DNA of 64,000 nt from Streptomyces sp. MRC013 (GCF_023614235.1 NZ_CP094264.1:3286001-3350000); one strand, 5' to 3'; counted from the stretch's first letter, positions 20,886 to 34,820 are shown. Numbers and translations: made by a program. The notes: a model not told the origin generated them from the sequence alone.

Positions 20886-21847
20886 GTGCTGATCTCGATA
20901 GTGGTGCCCTGCTACGACGAAGAGGAGATCATCGCCCGGTTCCACGAGCACGTGACCGCGGAATTGGGCCGCCTCGCGGCGGACTTCGAACTCGTCTACG
21001 TGGACGACGGAAGCCGCGACCGCACCCTGGAGATCCTCCGGGAGCGGGCCGCCGCCGACCCGCGCGTCCGCTACGTCTCCTTCAGCCGGAACTTCGGCAA
21101 GGAGGCCGCCATGCTCGCCGGCCTCCGCCACGCCGCCGGCGACGCGGTGGTCCTCATGGACGCCGACCTCCAGCACCCGCCGCGGCTCGTCGGCCGCATG
21201 CTGGACCTGCACGCGGAGGGCTACGACCAGGTCGTCGCCCGCCGCACCCGCGAGGGCGACCGGGTCACCCGCACCCTGCTCGCCCGCGGCTACTACCGGG
21301 TGATCAACCGCCTCGTCGACGTGGAACTCGCCGACGGGGTCGGGGATTTCCGGCTGCTGTCCCGCCGGGTCGTCGACTCGGTGCTGGAACTCACCGAGTA
21401 CAACCGCTTCTCCAAGGGGATCTTCGCCTGGGTCGGATTCCCCACCACGACGTTCGAGTACCAGAATGAGACACGCGAGCAGGGCCGCTCGAAATGGACG
21501 TTCCGGAAACTCCTCAACTACGGGCTCGACGGTCTGCTCTCCTTCAACGACAAACCGCTCCGCGCCGCCCTCTACCTGGGATCCCTGCTCCTCTCCGCGG
21601 CCTTCCTCCACGCGGCGTGGATCGTCGGCGACGCCCTCCTCAACGGCGTCGACACCCCCGGGTACGTCACCCTCCTGGTCGCCGTCACCGCCCTCGCCGG
21701 TGTCCAGATGGTCATGCTCGGCCTGATCGGGGAGTATGTGGGACGCATCTACTACGAGGTGAAGCGGCGCCCGCACTTCCTGGTGAAGGCGGCCAACACC
21801 GGCGCACCGCGCACCCGACCGTCCCCGGGGAGCTCAGCCGAAGATGA
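20886..21847 (+). CDS. Polyprenyl-phosphate glycosyltransferase, GT2 GtrB/DPM1-like (3' frameshift)
   Basis: Transfers a sugar from a nucleotide donor to undecaprenyl phosphate at the inner membrane face. GTG 20886 begins VLISIVVPCYDEEEIIARFH. Further motifs are VYVDDGSRDRT, SFSRNFGKEAAMLAG, the DXD-type VLMDADLQHPP, and EYQNETREQGRSKWTFRKLL. Two C-terminal membrane helices follow (LGSLLLSAAFLHAAWIVGDA; LLVAVTALAGVQMVMLGLIG). In this sequence the frame runs on to 22313 through the next gene, which is implausible. Restoring one base near C4G4 at 21823-21830 ends the protein ...ELSRR at TGA 21847, overlapping the GtrA start by 4 bp (ATGA) and giving 320 aa, the usual length. Confidence 0.85.
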
Positions 21848-22263
21848 CCGGCACCAGCGGCCAGATCGTCAGGTTCGCCCTGGTCGGGGTGGTGAACACC
21901 GGTACGTACTACGGCTGCTACCTGCTGCTCCTGGCGTGCGGCCTGCCGTACGTCGCCGCGCACGTCGCCGCGTTCCTGCTGTCGATGACCGGCTCGTTCC
22001 TCCTCAACAGCCGCTTCACCTACCGCACCCGCCCCACCTGGCGGAAGTTCCTGCTCTTCCCGCTGACCAACGCCGCGAACTTCGTGATCACCACCGCCGG
22101 CGTCTGGCTGCTGGTCGGTGTGGCGGGCCTGTCCAGCCGGTACGCCCCGCTGCTCGCCGCCGCGGCCGCCGTCCCCGTCACGTTCGTCGTCTCCCGGGCG
22201 GTCCTGCTGCGGCCCGAGAACCACGAGGGCCGCGACTCGTTGGTAGAAGTGGCTCCGAAGTAG
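21844..22263 (+). CDS. GtrA-family membrane protein (putative polyprenyl-phosphate-sugar flippase)
   Basis: 139 aa with four hydrophobic helices. The GtrA signature is clear: IVRFALVGVVNTGTYYGCYL at the N-terminus, HVAAFLLSMTGSFLLNSRFT in the second and third helices, and FPLTNAANFVITTAGVWLLV. GtrA proteins are believed to flip the lipid-linked sugar made by GtrB to the outer face. The ATG at 21844 overlaps the preceding glycosyltransferase stop. There is no gene in the same orientation immediately downstream in the pathway; the polymer-modifying enzyme is probably the divergent YfhO protein. Confidence 0.88.
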   Translation: MTGTSGQIVRFALVGVVNTGTYYGCYLLLLACGLPYVAAHVAAFLLSMTGSFLLNSRFTYRTRPTWRKFLLFPLTNAANFVITTAGVWLLVGVAGLSSRYAPLLAAAAAVPVTFVVSRAVLLRPENHEGRDSLVEVAPK

Positions 22264-22345
22264 TGACCCGGGCCAGGGCCACTGCCTACCATCGATCACC
22301 GCAAGGTCGTTGACACAGACGTACGACCCACGCCGGGAGGCCCCT

Positions 22346-22993
22346 TTGCACCGCCGCCGTCGCACCGCGCTCTCCGTGTCCGCCGCCCTCCTCGCCGCGG
22401 CACCCCTCCTCACCGCCTGCGGCGGCGTCCATCCGGGCGCGGCCGCCGTCGTGGGCGGGGACCGGATCGAGACGGCCGCGCTCCAGTCGCAGGTCCGGGG
22501 CGTCCGCTCCGCCCAGGAGGCCTCTCCGCAGGCCGAGCGGATGATCCGCGCCACCGGTGACCTGAGCCGCCAGAAGCTCAACGGGATGATCTTCGACCGG
22601 GTGGTGGAGAAGGTCGCCGCCGACGCCGGGATCACGGTCAGCCGCAAGGAGGTCCAGCAGACCCGGCGCGCCGCCGCCCGCCAGTACGGCGGGGACCGGG
22701 AGCTCGTCGCGGTGCTGCTCCAGCAGCAGGGCACCGCTCCGGGCGAGGTCGACGGGGTGGTCCGGCGCGAGATCCTCATGAACAGGATCGCCGAGAAGCA
22801 CGGGGTGGCCAACACCCCCGAGGGCCAGGAGCGGCTCACTGAGCTGTTCGGCGCCGCGTCCAGGGACCTCGGAGTCGAGGTGAACCCCCGGTACGGCACC
22901 TGGGACCACGACAGGATCCAGCTCGGCGAGCACCGGGCCCCCTGGCTCCGCCAGGTCACCCGGGACCCGGCGGACGCCCCGACGGGGCTGTAG
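22346..22993 (+). CDS. SurA N-terminal-domain lipoprotein (periplasmic-type chaperone-like)
   Basis: 215 aa. TTG 22346 is chosen because GGGAGG (22335-22340) lies 5-6 nt upstream; an earlier TTG at 22310 has no ribosome binding site and would bury the signal peptide. The start LHRRRRTALSVSAALLAAAP leads to the lipobox LTAC, so it is predicted to be lipid-anchored. The body matches the SurA_N pattern: GAAAVVGGDRIETAALQSQV, LNGMIFDRVVEKVAADAGIT, and VRREILMNRIAEKHG. The PPIase (parvulin) domain is missing. Its placement just upstream of mazG is, as far as I recall, conserved in Streptomyces. Probably helps fold exported proteins; this is inferred. Confidence 0.8.
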   Translation: MHRRRRTALSVSAALLAAAPLLTACGGVHPGAAAVVGGDRIETAALQSQVRGVRSAQEASPQAERMIRATGDLSRQKLNGMIFDRVVEKVAADAGITVSRKEVQQTRRAAARQYGGDRELVAVLLQQQGTAPGEVDGVVRREILMNRIAEKHGVANTPEGQERLTELFGAASRDLGVEVNPRYGTWDHDRIQLGEHRAPWLRQVTRDPADAPTGL

Positions 22994-23015
22994 GGGCGGG
23001 CGGTAGGTTCGAGGG

Positions 23016-23999
23016 GTGAACGCTCACGCCGCAGGCACCCCCGGAACCGGCCGCATCGTCCTGATCACCACCAGCCACCGGGTGGCCCCCGGCGTGCTGT
23101 CCTGGCCGGCGTGGCGGACCCTGCGCGCCGCCGACGCGGTGCTGTGCCCCGACCGGGACCACCCGCAGCTGCCGTACCTCCGCGAGGCCGGGGTCGCCGT
23201 CGAGATCGCCGCGCCCGCGGCGCGGGAGCTGGTCGACGCCTGCGCCGGGGGCCGCACGGTCGTCGTCGTCGCGTCCGGGGAGGGCGACCGGGACCTCACC
23301 GACGGGCTGGCCCGCCTCGCCGGCTCCGGCCGCACCGCCATGCCCGACCTGGAGCTGCTGCCCGGCTCCTACGACCTGCCCGGCGCCCGCCTCCTCGACC
23401 TGGTCGAGGTGATGGACCGGATCCGCCGCGAGTGCCCCTGGTCGTCCCGCCAGACCCACCGGGGCCTCGCCAAGTACGCCATCGAGGAGGCGTACGAGCT
23501 GGTCGAGGCGATCGAGGACGGCGACCGGGAGGAGCTGCGCGAGGAGCTGGGCGACGTCCTCCTCCAGGTCGTCTTCCACGCCCGGATCGCAGAGGAGGCG
23601 GAGGAGGAGCCGTTCTCGCTGGACGACGTGGCGGGCGGCCTGGTCGAGAAGCTGGTCCACCGCCACCCGCACGTCTTCGGCGAGGAGACCGCCGAGACGC
23701 CCGAGCAGGTCAAGGAGCACTGGCTGCGCACCAAGGCCGCCGAGAAGCGGCGCACCTCCGTCACGGACGGCGTCCCCCTCGGCCAGCCGGGCCTCGCCCT
23801 CGCGGCGAAGCTGGCGGGCCGGGTCCGCAGCGCAGGCCTGGACGTCCGGCCGCCGTCCGGCGAGGGCGTCGGCTACGCCCTGCTGGAGATGGCGGCCCGC
23901 GCGGAGGCGGACGGCGTGGACCCGGAGGCCGCGCTGCGGGCGGCGGCCCGCGCGTACCGCGACGCGATCCGCGCGGCGGAGGGCCACCCGGCCGGTTGA
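23016..23999 (+). CDS. mazG: MazG, nucleoside triphosphate pyrophosphohydrolase
   Basis: 327 aa. Hydrolyses (d)NTPs to monophosphates and thereby limits mutagenic or alarmone nucleotides. The C-terminal two thirds carry the MazG core LLDLVEVMDRIRRECPWSSR, with the metal-binding EEAYELVEAIEDGDREELRE and ELGDVLLQVVFHARIAEE (E-x2-E ... E-x2-D pattern), then the typical KLVHRHPHVF and VKEHWLRTKAAEK. The first 110 residues form the actinobacterial N-terminal extension. Start GTG 23016 is 6 nt after TAGGTT (23004-23009), consistent with a leaderless transcript. Confidence 0.93.
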   Translation: MNAHAAGTPGTGRIVLITTSHRVAPGVLSWPAWRTLRAADAVLCPDRDHPQLPYLREAGVAVEIAAPAARELVDACAGGRTVVVVASGEGDRDLTDGLARLAGSGRTAMPDLELLPGSYDLPGARLLDLVEVMDRIRRECPWSSRQTHRGLAKYAIEEAYELVEAIEDGDREELREELGDVLLQVVFHARIAEEAEEEPFSLDDVAGGLVEKLVHRHPHVFGEETAETPEQVKEHWLRTKAAEKRRTSVTDGVPLGQPGLALAAKLAGRVRSAGLDVRPPSGEGVGYALLEMAARAEADGVDPEAALRAAARAYRDAIRAAEGHPAG

Positions 24000-24309
24000 C
24001 GGGGCCCGCGCCGGCCCCCACCCCCTGCGGGCCGTCGCCCCCCCTGCGGGGCGCCACTTCCGGACCTCCTCCACCACCCGGGTCCTCCGTACCGGCACTT
24101 TCTGCCCCGTGGCGTCGGACGAGGCCGGGTCTCCGCCGGAGCGGGGCTGCGGGCGGTCGCCGTACGGCGGCAGGAGAGCAGAGGGATCATGCCGCCTTCT
24201 TCGGGTGCCGGTCGCGGGCGCCAGCCTGCCGGGACGCGGCCCGAGGTGCGGCCGTCGAACATCCGCCGGCCCAGGGGCCCGGCGGCGACGGCATCCGTTA
24301 CGGCGGCCG
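24000..24309. other. Intergenic region between convergent mazG and the ATP-binding protein
   Basis: No gene recognised. Some short hairpins near the mazG end; otherwise featureless. It marks the left edge of the accessory block. Confidence 0.5.
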
Positions 24310-24759
24310 TCACAACCTCCCGTCGGGGAGCACGAGGGTGCACCAGGTCGTCGTACCGTCCTCGCTGACACCCCATGTCCGTGTGAGGGCGGCGACGGGC
24401 AGCGGACCGCGGCCGTCCTCGGCGTCGTCGTCCGCGGCGCGCGGCCGTGCCGGAGTGGTGTTGCCGTCGCTGACCTCGATGCGCAGCTCACCGGCGAGAA
24501 CGGTCACCTTCAGCCCGACCTTGCCCTTGCCGTGCTGGATTGCGTTCGCGACCGGTTCGGAGACGACCAGTACGGCGTCGTCGATCAGCGGGGCGACGGC
24601 AGGGCCGTGGTGGCGGAGGTGGGCGGCGGTAATCCGGCGCATGTGCCCGACGCGGTGGACGGCCGGCTCGAAGGAGACCACGAAGCCGGACGCGGCCGAC
24701 CGGCCGGCAACCGTCGCGGGCGGTTGCGGGCCCGGCTCTGCGGCGACACGGCCGATCAC
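24310..24759 (-). CDS. ATP-binding protein, anti-sigma-factor-like HATPase (SpoIIAB/RsbW type)
   Basis: 149 aa. The GHKL fold is visible: N box LIDDAVLVVSEPVANAIQHG, then LRIEVSDGNTTP (the DG of the G1 box), and GRGPLPVAALTRTWGV with TTWCTLVL at the C-terminus. Streptomyces carry dozens of such standalone ATPases, often beside XRE/DUF397 genes; a few are known anti-sigma or regulatory kinases. GTG 24759 is chosen because AGGAGGG sits 5 nt upstream and the start overlaps the stop of the upstream small ORF (GTGA). An ATG at 24780 has no ribosome binding site. It is divergent from the XRE regulator, a frequent pairing. Confidence 0.8.
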   Translation of the reverse strand: MIGRVAAEPGPQPPATVAGRSAASGFVVSFEPAVHRVGHMRRITAAHLRHHGPAVAPLIDDAVLVVSEPVANAIQHGKGKVGLKVTVLAGELRIEVSDGNTTPARPRAADDDAEDGRGPLPVAALTRTWGVSEDGTTTWCTLVLPDGRL

Positions 24760-25049
24760 CGCCGCCCTCCTGCCGGCCATTCGGCGTGCGCTGCGATCAC
24801 GGGGGCGAGCACGGACCGCCCATGGAAGCGGCGGAGCCACCGTCCGCACACAGTCGGACCCGGACTGTCCACGTCGATCCGCCGGGCGCGGCCGGTGGTG
24901 TTCGGGGCGCCGGCGCCCGGTCGTACCGGTAGCGACGGCCACAGGCCGCTGGCAGCGCTCCCGGTCTGCCGGGCCGCGTGGGCGATCGGGTTCGGGGCGG
25001 GTGGTCGTACGACGTCGAGATCCTTCGTACTCGTGGCGAGTCCGAGCAT
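24756..25049 (-). CDS. Small hypothetical protein, 97 aa, translationally coupled to the ATPase
   Basis: ATG 25049 follows a good AGGAG site (AGGAGCCGCGATG) and the frame ends with TGA overlapping the downstream GTG start by 4 bp. This linkage is the main reason for calling it. The product begins MLGLATSTKDLDVVRPPAPN and ends LAPVIAAHAEWPAGGRR. It has no membrane helix or signal peptide and matches no family I know. Composition is Pro/Gly/Arg-rich, so it may be a poorly conserved or recently formed gene. Confidence 0.5.
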   Translation of the reverse strand: MLGLATSTKDLDVVRPPAPNPIAHAARQTGSAASGLWPSLPVRPGAGAPNTTGRARRIDVDSPGPTVCGRWLRRFHGRSVLAPVIAAHAEWPAGGRR

Positions 25050-25278
25050 CGCGGCTCCTCCGGTCATGCGGGGCGGGGCCCGCGACCTTCTGGGACATGA
25101 GGCCGCAGCCCGAGGTCGAGGGCAGGCGGTTCGTCCCGGCCCCAGGGCGGCGCCGCCCATCCAGCGACCGGGTGCCGTTCGGGCGGAGGTGCCGGGAAGC
25201 GGTGCATTCGCCTGCGGGGGGCCGGAACGGGGGGCCAAAGCGGGTATCACCCTTGCGATCACACAGGAGGCGCGGCGC

Positions 25279-26532
25279 ATGATGACTCCGGACGGGATCG
25301 GCGTCCTCTTACGGGGTGTCCGTGAGCGTGCGGGCCGTACGCGAGAAGAGCAGGCGCAGCGGATGGAAGAAGCCCGAGGCGGCCGGTTCTTCGATCCGGA
25401 GAACCTGAAGAGGTGGGAGACGGGGCGGCGATTGCCGACACCCGTCTTCCACGAGGCGATCGCCCGTGCTTACGGGGTGACGGTCGCTGAGGTCCGCCGG
25501 GCCGTCACCGTGTCCCGTCAGGCCCGCCGCCACGGCAGAGGAGAGGTGAGCGACGTGGACCGACGACGCTTCGTGGGGGCGGCCGCCGCGGTCGGTGCAG
25601 CCGGGTTGCCAGGGATCGCCCAAGCGAGGGAGGCCGTCGACGGGGCCCCGGTCACCGCGCCCGACGGTGACCTGACCTATCTGGAGTCGGCGTACGAGCG
25701 GCACCGCGGCGGGTACCGGGGCCGGTCCCCGGATGCGGTACTGGCCGACATGCGGACCGACCTGGACCTGCTTCGTCACACCCTGGCCCGGCCGCACTCG
25801 GCGCGGGCCCGCGCCGGTCTGGTCCGCACGACCGCCGGCCTGGCCGGGCTCGTGGCGATCATCCAGCACGACCGTGGTGACCAACCGGAGGCGACCCGCT
25901 GGTTCTCCACCGCTGCGCGGGCCGCGCGGGAGTCCGGCGACCGGCGGGTCACCGCGTGGGTCCTCGCTCGGCACGCGATGGTCGGTGTGAACTACGGGGC
26001 GCCGCGCCAGGCCGCCGTCCTCGCGGCGAAGGCACGACGCGCGGCCGGCGCGGCGCCGACAGCCGCCGCCGCGCTGGCCGCCGCCGTGTCCGCGCGGGCG
26101 CTCGCCGCGCTCGGGGATCACTCCGGGGCGAGGGCCGCGCTCGTGGACGTCCGCTCGTTCGCGAACCGCCTCGACGGCGGCGAGGCGGCCGACACGTGGA
26201 CCGGCTACCCGGCACAGAAGCACCTGGTGCACATGTCCCAGGCGTACACGCTGCTGGGGGACACCCGCGCAGCGTACGAGGCGCAGGAGCAGGCACTCGC
26301 CTTGACCGGCGGCGGGTCGGTGATGACGCGGGCGCTGCTGACCCTGGACCGGGCGGCGTGCCTGTACAAGGACGGTGACCCTTCGTCAGCGGCCTCGACG
26401 GCGGCCGACGCGCTGGAACGGCTGCCGGCCCCCTACCGCAGCGGCCTGGTGGGGTCTCGTGCCGCGGCACTGCACCGGCGGCTCACCGGCCGGTCCCGGG
26501 AGCGGCTCGGGCAGTTTCTTACCGAGGGCTGA
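25279..26532 (+). CDS. XRE-family transcriptional regulator with TPR-like sensor domain and a TTA codon
   Basis: 417 aa. ATG 25279 lies 8 nt after AGGAGG. The N-terminal helix-turn-helix spans about 5-75 (GVLLRGVRERAGRTREEQAQ, NLKRWETGRRLPTPVFHEAI). A twin-Arg-like hydrophobic stretch (RRRFVGAAAAVGAAGLPGIA) near 95-115 is common in this family. The rest is helical TPR-like repeats (TRWFSTAARAARESGDRRVT; SQAYTLLGDTRAAYEAQEQA). Codon 11 is TTA (25309-25311), the only in-frame TTA I found in the window, so translation should depend on the bldA tRNA encoded at 43982. It sits between the divergent ATPase pair and the restriction-modification genes and may regulate either. Confidence 0.85.
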   Translation: MMTPDGIGVLLRGVRERAGRTREEQAQRMEEARGGRFFDPENLKRWETGRRLPTPVFHEAIARAYGVTVAEVRRAVTVSRQARRHGRGEVSDVDRRRFVGAAAAVGAAGLPGIAQAREAVDGAPVTAPDGDLTYLESAYERHRGGYRGRSPDAVLADMRTDLDLLRHTLARPHSARARAGLVRTTAGLAGLVAIIQHDRGDQPEATRWFSTAARAARESGDRRVTAWVLARHAMVGVNYGAPRQAAVLAAKARRAAGAAPTAAAALAAAVSARALAALGDHSGARAALVDVRSFANRLDGGEAADTWTGYPAQKHLVHMSQAYTLLGDTRAAYEAQEQALALTGGGSVMTRALLTLDRAACLYKDGDPSSAASTAADALERLPAPYRSGLVGSRAAALHRRLTGRSRERLGQFLTEG

Positions 26533-26570
26533 CCCGCGACCGCACTCCCGCAGCCGGCTGTGGTCGCGGG
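26533..26570 (+). terminator. Hairpin after the XRE gene
   Basis: Perfect 9-bp arms 26533-26541 and 26562-26570 beginning at the stop codon, with a palindromic CAGCCGGCTG inside the loop. Confidence 0.5.
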
Positions 26571-26954
26571 AGCGTCCGTATATGCCGGGTGGACGGGTGT
26601 CACGCCGTGTCCGGAGCGGTTCGGCCAGCCGGGGTGGCGGTCCCGGGGACAGGCCGGTCCGGTGGTCGTGGAGCGCCGCGGCCTCCTGGCCGGCAGGACC
26701 TCGCCCGCCTTGCTGCCGGGGCGCGCCACCACGCCCAGCCAGCCGACTTCCTCGTGCCCCAGGCTTCTGCGCCGCTTCGGCCGGTGCCTGCGGCCGCAGA
26801 CCATCGGAGCCGTCGGCATCAGGCCCTCCGGAGTGAGCGGGCATGTGCCGCCCGCTTCCCCGATCGGCGCAACATGCGTGTGGAATGTGACCGTCTGACC
26901 ACTCCCTGTGGACAAGGTGCGGGTTCGGGGAAGCCCGGCGGTACTGTCCCTGGC
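26571..26954. other. Intergenic region upstream of the modification methylase
   Basis: No gene I can support; a 112-aa open frame here has no family features. A TACTGT box at 26942-26947 lies 7 nt before the methylase start. Confidence 0.5.
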
Positions 26955-28647
26955 GTGGCAACTACCGCACTGTTCGGTACCGACGACCTTCCCCTCCCCG
27001 TGTCCCTGCAGGAGGCCGTGGAGCACGGTGAGGTGTTCACGCGCGCCTGGGTAGTCGAGTTCATCCTGGACCTTCTCGGCTACACGGTGGAGAAGGACCT
27101 CTGTGACCTGAGGCTCGTGGAGCCGGCCTGCGGCGGCGGCGCTTTCCTCACCGTGATCGCTTCCCGGGTCAGTGCGTCCTGCCGGGCGCACCAGCGGCCC
27201 ATCGCGGACGCGGTCGACGCCGTTCGCGCCTTCGACCTGCTGGGCCGCAACGTGGAGCAGAGCCGGACGCTGGTCACGCGAACACTGCGAGAGGCGGGCT
27301 GGGACCCGAGTGACGCGAGGAGGGTCGCCGTGGCGTGGGTGAGGCGGGGCGACTACCTCCTGCAGTCGGATGCCGAGCATCGCGCCGACTACGTCGTGGG
27401 CAATCCCCCCGTACATCCGGCTCGAAGACGTCCCCGACGACCGGCTGGCCGCTTACCGCCGGGCCTGCCCCACCATGAGCGGCCGGGCCGACATCTACAT
27501 CGGCTTCTACGAGGTGGCGTTGCGGAGCCTCAACCAAGGAGGCCGACTGGGGTTCGTCTGCGCCGACCGCTGGATGCGGAACCAGTACGGCCGACGGCTG
27601 AGGGAGTTGGTGGCCAAGCGCTTCAGCATGGACCTCGCCCTCGTGATGCACGATGTCGACGCCTTCGACGATCATGTTTCGGCCTACCCCGCGATCACCC
27701 TCATCTCGAACAGACCTCAGGGGCCAGCGGTCGCCGCGGACACGAACCGTACCTTCGGAGCGGAACAGGCGCGGGACTTCGCCGACTGGTACCTCGCGGG
27801 CGGATCCTCGACGGTCACCGCGACTTCCCACCAGGCCGCCCGCATGCCCCACTGGTTCCCGGGGGAGGACTCGTGGCCGGCCGCGTCGCCGGCCAGGCTC
27901 GCGGTCTTGGAGGACCTCACCGAGCGGTACCGGCCCCTGGAGGACGCCGGCACCGGAACGAGGATCGGTATCGGCATCGCCACAGGCGCGGACAGAATTT
28001 TTCTTACCAGGGACAAAGGCCTGGTCGAGGCGGACCGCCTGCTCCCCATGGCCATGGTCCGCGACACCACCAGCGGCACGATCGACTGGGGCGGCACGTA
28101 CCTGGTCAATCCCTGGACGGCCACCGGTGACCTGGTCGACCTCGGCGCGTACCCGCGTCTCGCCGCCTACTTCGAGAAGCACGGCGAGACCCTGCGCAAG
28201 CGCTACGTCGCGATCAGACAGCCCCAGCGCTGGTACAAGACGATCGACAAAGTCGACCACCACCTCACCCGCCGCCGGAAGCTGCTGTTTCCGGACATGA
28301 AGCTGAAGATCCATCCGGTCCTCGACGAAGGTGGCTTGTATCCTCACCACAACCTGTACTTCATCGTCTCGGACGTCTGGGACATGCGCGTACTCGGTGG
28401 CCTTCTGCTGTCCAAGGTCGCGGAGGCATTCGTGGAGGCGTACGCGGTCAAGATGCGCGGGGGCACCCTCCGCTTCCAGGCCCAGTACCTCCGGAAGATC
28501 CGCGTCCCCGACCCGGGGACGATCGGCGAGGACGACCGGGCCGCTCTCGCCGAAGCCTTCGACAAGCGGGATGTCGAGGCCGCCACCGAGGCCGCTCTGC
28601 GCGTGTACGGACTTATCGAGCTGCCTGACCAGGAGAACGGACCTTGA
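26955..28647 (+). CDS. Type II DNA N6-adenine methyltransferase, PaeR7I/XhoI-system type (frameshifted at the NPPY motif)
   Basis: Methylates adenine in the site cut by the partner nuclease. Motif I appears as LVEPACGGGAFLTVIA and the catalytic motif IV as YVVGNPPYIRLEDVPDD once the frame is repaired. The C6 run at 27405-27410, inside NPP, is one base too long (total length 3n+1). The rest is intact: GRADIYIGFYEVALRSLNQG, LGFVCADRWMRNQYGR, and target-recognition-like LRKRYVAIRQPQRWYKTIDK and HNLYFIVSD. Corrected length is 563 aa. GTG 26955 has no Shine-Dalgarno but a -10-like TACTGT 7 nt upstream. It overlaps the endonuclease start by 4 bp (TTGA). GC is lower than in flanking housekeeping genes, suggesting transfer. 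Confidence 0.85.
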
Positions 28648-29369
28648 CGGTCACCCGGCAGGACTTCGAGGCAGCCATCGCGGCGTACTGGGGTGCCAAG
28701 GAACTCCAAAGGGAGCAATCGGCGATCAAGAACGCGGTGGGGGCGGGCACGGCGGGTTCCGTACGAGGCGGCAAGCACTTCGACGCCATTGCGACACTCC
28801 TGGCGAAGTTCTTCCTGGACACCGGCTACCCATCTGCGGGCATTCGCGTCACCAAGTCCCAGGGTCTCGAACTGCCCGGCTACTACCGGCCGCAGAAGCA
28901 GTGGGATCTCGTGGTGGTTCACGAGGACGTCCTCGTGGCGGCGTTCGAACTGAAGGCGCTGGGCGGGCCGTCGTACGGCAACAACTACAACAACCGGGTC
29001 GAGGAGGCACTGGGCAGTGCCGTGGACTTGCGCCGAGCGGCCCTTGCCGAGCTGTACCCGAAGGAGAAGCCCTGGCTGGGCTACTTCTTCGTCATGCAGG
29101 ACGGTGAGGAATCCCGGAGGCCGGTCAAGACGACCAGGGGAGCCCTCCCTGTGGACGGAATCTGGCATGGGACGTCGTATCAGGACGGGTTCGGGATCTT
29201 CTGCGAGAGGCTCATGGCCGAGCGGCTCCACGACGCCGTGTGCTACGTCACGTCCTCGGCCGAGGACCCGAAGCCGACCGAACCGGTCGAGAGCCTCGAC
29301 TGGCGCCACTTCTCCGCGGCGATAAACGCTCGCCTCACGTACTTGAAGGACCTCGGGATTCCCGGATGA
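28644..29369 (+). CDS. PaeR7I-family type II restriction endonuclease (predicted CTCGAG)
   Basis: 241 aa from TTG 28644, preceded by AGGAG 9 nt upstream and overlapping the methylase stop. The family core is clear: GGKHFDAIATLLAKFFLDTG, LELPGYYRPQKQWDLVVVHE, AAFELKALGGPSYGNNYNNR, then VEEALGSAVDLRRA and KPWLGYFFVMQD. The Asp...Glu-x-Lys arrangement (WDLVVV ... FELK) is the PD-(D/E)xK catalytic centre. PaeR7I is an XhoI isoschizomer, so CTCGAG is the predicted site, by family and not by test. With the coupled methylase it makes a complete restriction-modification pair. Confidence 0.88.
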   Translation: MTVTRQDFEAAIAAYWGAKELQREQSAIKNAVGAGTAGSVRGGKHFDAIATLLAKFFLDTGYPSAGIRVTKSQGLELPGYYRPQKQWDLVVVHEDVLVAAFELKALGGPSYGNNYNNRVEEALGSAVDLRRAALAELYPKEKPWLGYFFVMQDGEESRRPVKTTRGALPVDGIWHGTSYQDGFGIFCERLMAERLHDAVCYVTSSAEDPKPTEPVESLDWRHFSAAINARLTYLKDLGIPG

Positions 29370-29615
29370 ACGCGACGCCGGGAGGCGTCGGAGGCGCGCG
29401 GCTGTCAGGCACGGGTGTGAACGGTCGTCATCCTGCCCAGTCTGGTGCGAATGCTTTCGTGGGTGGGGCGTGCGGGCTCGGTAATTTCGGAAAGGCAACG
29501 GCTTCTCGGCTCTGCCCGTCCGGACGCGCGAAGCCGCCGGCACCGGCGGTCCGGGCACGCGGCGGTCCGGGCTCCCGCGGGGCCACGCGCCGCGCCGGGC
29601 GGATACCGTCGGGGG

Positions 29616-32007
<2,392 letters not shown>

Positions 32008-32216
32008 TGAATGTCCGTTTCCTGAAAATGAGACAAGAGTCTCTTCGCCCCAACTCGCGCTCCCTCGCCGTCCGGTCCGTCCGTTTCCGCCCCTACCTGC
32101 GCAAACGCCCCTGAGGGGTGGGTATGTAGGGATGGATTGACCTGGATGTCCCTTTTTGATCTCGGGGTGGGTCTGTGCGTACCGTCGTTGTCGCTCGCCA
32201 CCGCGGGCCCCGTCCG

Positions 32217-34800
<2,584 letters not shown>

Positions 34801-34805
34801 GCGCG

Positions 34806-34820
34806 CGGGGCTGCGCCCCG
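34806..34820 (+). terminator. Short hairpin after eno
   Basis: CGGGGC / GCCCCG with a TGC loop, 5 bp after the stop. Weak, so some read-through into divIC is likely. Confidence 0.4.

Noticed and set aside
20886..22313. GtrB-like protein read on to 22313 (475 aa)
   Set aside because: The extension overlaps all of the GtrA gene in another frame and has shadow composition; a missing base giving the usual 4-bp overlap explains it better.
26560..26898. 112-aa open frame upstream of the DNA methylase
   Set aside because: No recognisable domain or ribosome binding site, and the composition resembles surrounding non-coding DNA; kept as intergenic.
24310..29369. The accessory block as an integrative element
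   Set aside because: No integrase, transposase, att-like repeat or tRNA junction was seen at either edge; the transfer idea rests only on content and GC.
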